NCBI GenBank assembly: GCA_938045295.1
Contig: CALINO010000043.1
Location: 1 to 34,801, forward strand
Source of the DNA: an uncultured Arenicella sp.
Lineage (GTDB): Bacteria > Pseudomonadota > Gammaproteobacteria > Arenicellales > Arenicellaceae
Direction: 5' to 3'
Length of the DNA stretch: 34,801 nt
The translations under genes and the position numbers were made by a program. The notes below the pieces were generated by a model. It was not told the origin of the DNA. It made no database searches and saw only the letters and a program-made list of their open reading frames with translations. Below, one piece after another: positions 33,406 through 34,801 of the stretch. The first letter of the stretch is position 1; the number at the start of each line of letters is the position of its first letter.

Positions 33406-34801
33406 CTATTTTACTTCTTGGTTATTGTTACTGAAGGTTCGGTACTTTCCTAAAGCCAACAGCGGAATAGAGCCAATCACCAATAATATGCCGGCGGTAG
33501 AGAGTGCGCTGTCCCAGCCTTGAGTGGCGGCTGAATCGGCCAAAAGTTTAGGGCCAAAACCAGCGCCTAGGGCAAAGAACGCATACAGCAAACCGTAGAT
33601 GGCTGAGTAACTGCGCATGCCAAAATACTTTGATACTAAGTAGGCAAGAAAGTCGTACTCCACGCCAGCACCGAAACCGATCAACAGTATTGCCCAGCGC
33701 GCGCTGCTTGGCGACACATCGCCCGACGACAGCATGTAAAACGCAATGGCTGGCGAGGCTAAAAACACAAAGGCCACGCCCGGCGCCCAAAATTTGTCGA
33801 TAAGAAAACCGCCAATCAGACGGCCGGCTAACACCGCCAACCCGGTTAAACCAGCCAGTGCAACCGCATCGGCTAACTCAAACCCTTGCGCTTTGAGTAC
33901 TTGCTCAAGGTTGGGGATGATTGAACCCAAAGCGTAAGAAATAGGGACGATGCAAATGCACAACAACCACAAACGCCACTCATAAAGTGATTGCTTAAGC
34001 GTGAACCCAGGTAATGACTCACCGCGTTTGAGTTGGTAACGAACAATTGGGTCGGTGCCGATTTTACCAACTAAGAAAGCCAATATCGGCAGGCTGCACA
34101 TGATTGAAAATGGAAACACAATAATGTATTCCAAGCGAAAGCCATTTTTGGCTATTTGCGGCAACACAAATTGCGTGTTCAACCAGATTAAGGCAATTAA
34201 GCCTGCAATCGCGGGCAATAGAATCAACAGTTTGAACTTGGTCAGTAACGAGTCGCGCGCCGGCACATCATCAACATCACGCAAGCCAAGCAGCGCCATG
34301 GGGAAGGCAATCAATATGGGCAATAGGCCAAGGGCAATATACGCGGTGCGCCAGTCGTACAAATTGATTATCTCTTGCGCAAAATACTTCGCCAGCGTGC
34401 CAAACATGCCGGTGGCAATTAACGCAATGCCGAGCGCTTTGCCCCGGTGTTTATCAAACGCATTATTGACCGCCCGAGTAAACGTAACGGGCAGGGTACC
34501 GGCGCCAAATATTGATATTAGCGCCCACAAGCCAATGTACACATACTGGTTGCCGGTGTGTAAGGCTTGCGCCATCATGGCAAAACCAAACAGGATGATT
34601 GATATCAGCGACACTTGGCGTGCGCCAAAGCGGTCGGCCAACGCGCCAATAATAGGCGCCATAAAAAAGGCCATGAACGTGTACACCGGAAAGGCCAAAA
34701 ACACTTGCCCCAAACTCCAATCAAACTCTTGCATGATGGGGCCGGCCATAACGCCAAGGGTGTAGAACGGCAGGGGTGACATGCCTAAACCAATACCTAC
34801 T
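33406..34801 (-). CDS. MFS transporter, N-terminus beyond the window
   Basis: Major facilitator with at least eleven hydrophobic helices in the visible part. The intramembrane loop motif GALADRFGARQVSL between helices 2 and 3 is the classic MFS signature, and LAGRLIGGFLIDKFW is its repeat in the second half. An ATG at 34782 exists, but the frame stays open upstream to the window edge (VGIGLG just before it) and that Gly-rich stretch reads as the first helix, so the real start is likely outside. The layout recalls oxalate/formate or monocarboxylate-type MFS carriers. It may import the substrate of the cluster, which is inference. Confidence 0.9.
   Translation of the reverse strand, partial: VGIGLGMSPLPFYTLGVMAGPIMQEFDWSLGQVFLAFPVYTFMAFFMAPIIGALADRFGARQVSLISIILFGFAMMAQALHTGNQYVYIGLWALISIFGAGTLPVTFTRAVNNAFDKHRGKALGIALIATGMFGTLAKYFAQEIINLYDWRTAYIALGLLPILIAFPMALLGLRDVDDVPARDSLLTKFKLLILLPAIAGLIALIWLNTQFVLPQIAKNGFRLEYIIVFPFSIMCSLPILAFLVGKIGTDPIVRYQLKRGESLPGFTLKQSLYEWRLWLLCICIVPISYALGSIIPNLEQVLKAQGFELADAVALAGLTGLAVLAGRLIGGFLIDKFWAPGVAFVFLASPAIAFYMLSSGDVSPSSARWAILLIGFGAGVEYDFLAYLVSKYFGMRSYSAIYGLLYAFFALGAGFGPKLLADSAATQGWDSALSTAGILLVIGSIPLLALGKYRTFSNNNQEVK

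Noticed and set aside
34055-34765. A 236-codon plus-strand open frame
   Set aside because: It lies opposite the MFS transporter, whose motifs and helices are unmistakable; the plus frame is Ala/Asn/Ser-rich with no domain.

Overview
The window reads as a gammaproteobacterial chromosome segment of moderate GC, with a short foreign piece joined at its left end. The gene order dut - coaBC - radC - rpmB - rpmG is the one known from Escherichia coli and relatives, and dnaB - alr and gltA / sucAB are also typical gammaproteobacterial housekeeping genes. I cannot name a genus. The mix of housekeeping genes with a large catabolic cluster of poorly described families would fit an environmental, possibly marine, bacterium; that is inference.

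Left end (1-742): a visibly GC-richer minus-strand fragment encodes the middle of a thymidine phosphorylase (DeoA) with alphaproteobacterial-looking sequence. It abuts sucB inside the last codons of sucB, so sucB loses its C-terminus and the expected sucCD are missing. This looks most like a chimeric assembly join.

Housekeeping block (742-14430): on the minus strand sucB, sucA, gltA (TCA cycle), dut and coaBC; on the plus strand radC, rpmB, rpmG, dnaB, alr and radA. Clear hairpin terminators follow gltA, rpmG and radA. A long AT-rich leader with a perfect hairpin precedes rpmB.

Catabolic block (14475-31594): minus-strand genes for a LeuC/LeuD-type hydro-lyase of a non-leucine-looking subtype, a YciI protein, a two-domain cupin, a LysR regulator and an Asp/Glu-racemase-fold protein; plus-strand genes for a DUF1330 protein and a nitrilase-fold protein; a GntR/UTRA regulator; a membrane protein; a secreted DUF1838 protein; a small secreted protein; a Tat-exported flavin amine oxidase; two overlapping PuuE/NodB-type hydrolases; an isochorismatase-like amidase; and a translationally coupled trio of class III CoA-transferase, HMG-CoA-lyase-type lyase and a second isochorismatase-like amidase. 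A recurring operator-like motif (half-site TGATATAACAA, best site ATTGTTATA-N4-TATAACAAT) lies in the control regions of at least five of these units, including the gntR gene itself, which suggests one regulon.

A chemically coherent reading, which is inference, is: ring opening of a cyclic imide, ureide or lactam by the PuuE-like pair; amide removal by the isochorismatase-like enzymes; hydration of the resulting unsaturated dicarboxylate by LeuCD; CoA activation by the CaiB-type transferase; and retro-aldol cleavage by the lyase to acetyl-CoA plus a 2-oxo acid. The CoA-transferase/lyase pair resembles the citramalate CoA-transferase and citramalyl-CoA lyase pair of Chloroflexus. The nitrilase-fold and racemase-fold proteins both lack the canonical catalytic cysteines.

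Right end (31640-34801): a degenerate direct-repeat patch, an Lrp/AsnC regulator, a small DUF6356-like protein, a second copy of the membrane-protein family seen at 22301, and an MFS transporter cut by the window end. No tRNA, rRNA, CRISPR array or insertion sequence was seen.
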